From Acidiferrum sp963764675 (lineage in GTDB: Bacteria > Acidobacteriota > Terriglobia > Acidiferrales > UBA7541), in the NCBI GenBank assembly GCA_963764675.1, contig CAVXTQ010000008.1:186001-250000 (forward strand): 64,000 nt of DNA, written 5' to 3'. The notes under the pieces are model-generated. The model did not search any database. It was given only the letters and a program-made list of their open reading frames with translations, and was not told the DNA's origin. This document shows, piece after piece, positions 63,459 to 64,000 of this stretch; the stretch's first letter is position 1, and each line of letters starts with the position of its first letter. The position numbers and the translations under genes were made by a program.

Positions 63459-64000
63459 TTTGCCGCCTCAGTACGAAAATGCCGATGTAGTTTTTGCCGT
63501 AGCTTTAATCGCGCGCGCAATAGCCTGGACTTCACCGCCGCCACGGAAATTCCCATGGCATCAGCGGTCTCTTCTGTGGAAAGCTCTTCGATGTCGCGCA
63601 GAACGAAGGCCACCCGGTAATCGGGCTCGAGCTGGTCGATCACTTGATTCAAAATGTCGTGCATTTCGGCTTGCGCGTACCGCTGTTCCGGACTCGGTCC
63701 CCAGTCTTCCAACTCCCGCGGCATGATGTCATCATCGCCTTCAATCGGTTCATCCAGAGAGAACTGATTCGGACGCCGCTTGCGCAGCCGCATCAAGGCT
63801 TCGTTGGCGGCGATTCGCACCAGCCAAGTGTAGAAGCGCGAGTCTTCCTTAAACTTGCCAAGATGAGCGTACGCTTTCATGAACGCATCCTGCATCGCGT
63901 CTTCAGCATCTTCGTGGTTGCGCGTGATGTTCATCGTCAATCGAAAAATTTTCCGCTCGTAGTGATTCACGAGCTCTTCAAAAGCCGCCGCATCGCCGGA
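63455..64000 (-). CDS. ECF sigma factor (5' end beyond window)
   Basis: At least 181 residues of an ECF (sigma-E-type) sigma factor; the frame is open to the right edge, so the start lies outside. Region 2 includes ITRNHEDAEDAMQDAFMKAY and region 4 has LEPDYRVAFVLRDIEELSTEE and then MGISVAAVKSRLLRARLKL. The cognate anti-sigma is the next gene (4-bp overlap). It probably drives an envelope or oxidative stress regulon. Confidence 0.93.
   Translation of the reverse strand, partial: SGDAAAFEELVNHYERKIFRLTMNITRNHEDAEDAMQDAFMKAYAHLGKFKEDSRFYTWLVRIAANEALMRLRKRRPNQFSLDEPIEGDDDIMPRELEDWGPSPEQRYAQAEMHDILNQVIDQLEPDYRVAFVLRDIEELSTEETADAMGISVAAVKSRLLRARLKLRQKLHRHFRTEAAN

Overview
The window is 64 kb of a high-GC bacterial chromosome. 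I infer an acidobacterium (Acidobacteriota, probably Terriglobia). The reasons are two Oar-type TonB-dependent receptors with an N-terminal carboxypeptidase-regulatory-like domain, a fused E1 alpha/beta dehydrogenase, an exosortase, the gap-pgk-tpi-secG order, and many small secreted proteins of a style common in that phylum. No rRNA is present, so this is family-level inference and not a proven assignment.

Layout. 1-4000 looks like the edge of an integrated element: a RepA/DnaB-like ATPase, an XRE regulator, a small serine recombinase, and two translationally coupled genes (one unknown, one dual-specificity phosphatase). 4000-5324 is host-like (small membrane protein, TonB-domain protein, a gene cut by an IS). 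5325-14961 is bounded by two indistinguishable inverted copies of a 1287-bp IS3-family element. Between them lie a 5'-truncated RHS gene, a zinc-ribbon membrane protein, an AIPR-family phage-defence gene, a truncated PilZ gene and an apparently frameshifted secreted protein.

15-24 kb is housekeeping: YjjX-type NTPase, thymidine kinase, a GHMP kinase, then gapA-pgk-(terminator)-tpiA-secG and a tRNA-Leu(GAG). 24.4-31.5 kb holds yceH, a coupled exosortase and putative substrate, an unusual heme-copper oxidase subunit I that lacks two of three CuB histidines, a subunit III, and a DegT aminotransferase. 32-46 kb holds a 1291-aa Oar-like receptor, a response regulator with HD-GYP output, a large hybrid histidine kinase, a small secreted protein with perfect 60-bp tandem repeats, and a secreted HExxH protein.

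45.4-49.2 kb carries mrfB (yprB) and mrfA (yprA) DNA-repair genes, mrfA apparently broken by one base. 49.4-51.5 kb is a fluoride-response operon: riboswitch with overlapping terminator, crcB, a DUF190 gene and an MFS transporter. 51.6-54.4 kb has a second TonB receptor with a Cys/His-rich exported protein. 55-64 kb carries E1 dehydrogenase, PspC, DoxX, SH3 and other exported proteins, an ornithine-cyclodeaminase homologue, a GrpB remnant, and an ECF sigma factor with its zinc-finger anti-sigma partner running off the right edge.

A family of 25-nt palindromes headed by (G)TAGG punctuates gene ends at 23.6, 27.0, 27.6, 36.0 and 63.2 kb. The most unusual items are the CuB-depleted oxidase subunit, the exosortase-substrate pair, the recombinase/unknown/phosphatase operon, the repeat-bearing secreted peptide and the palindromic element family.
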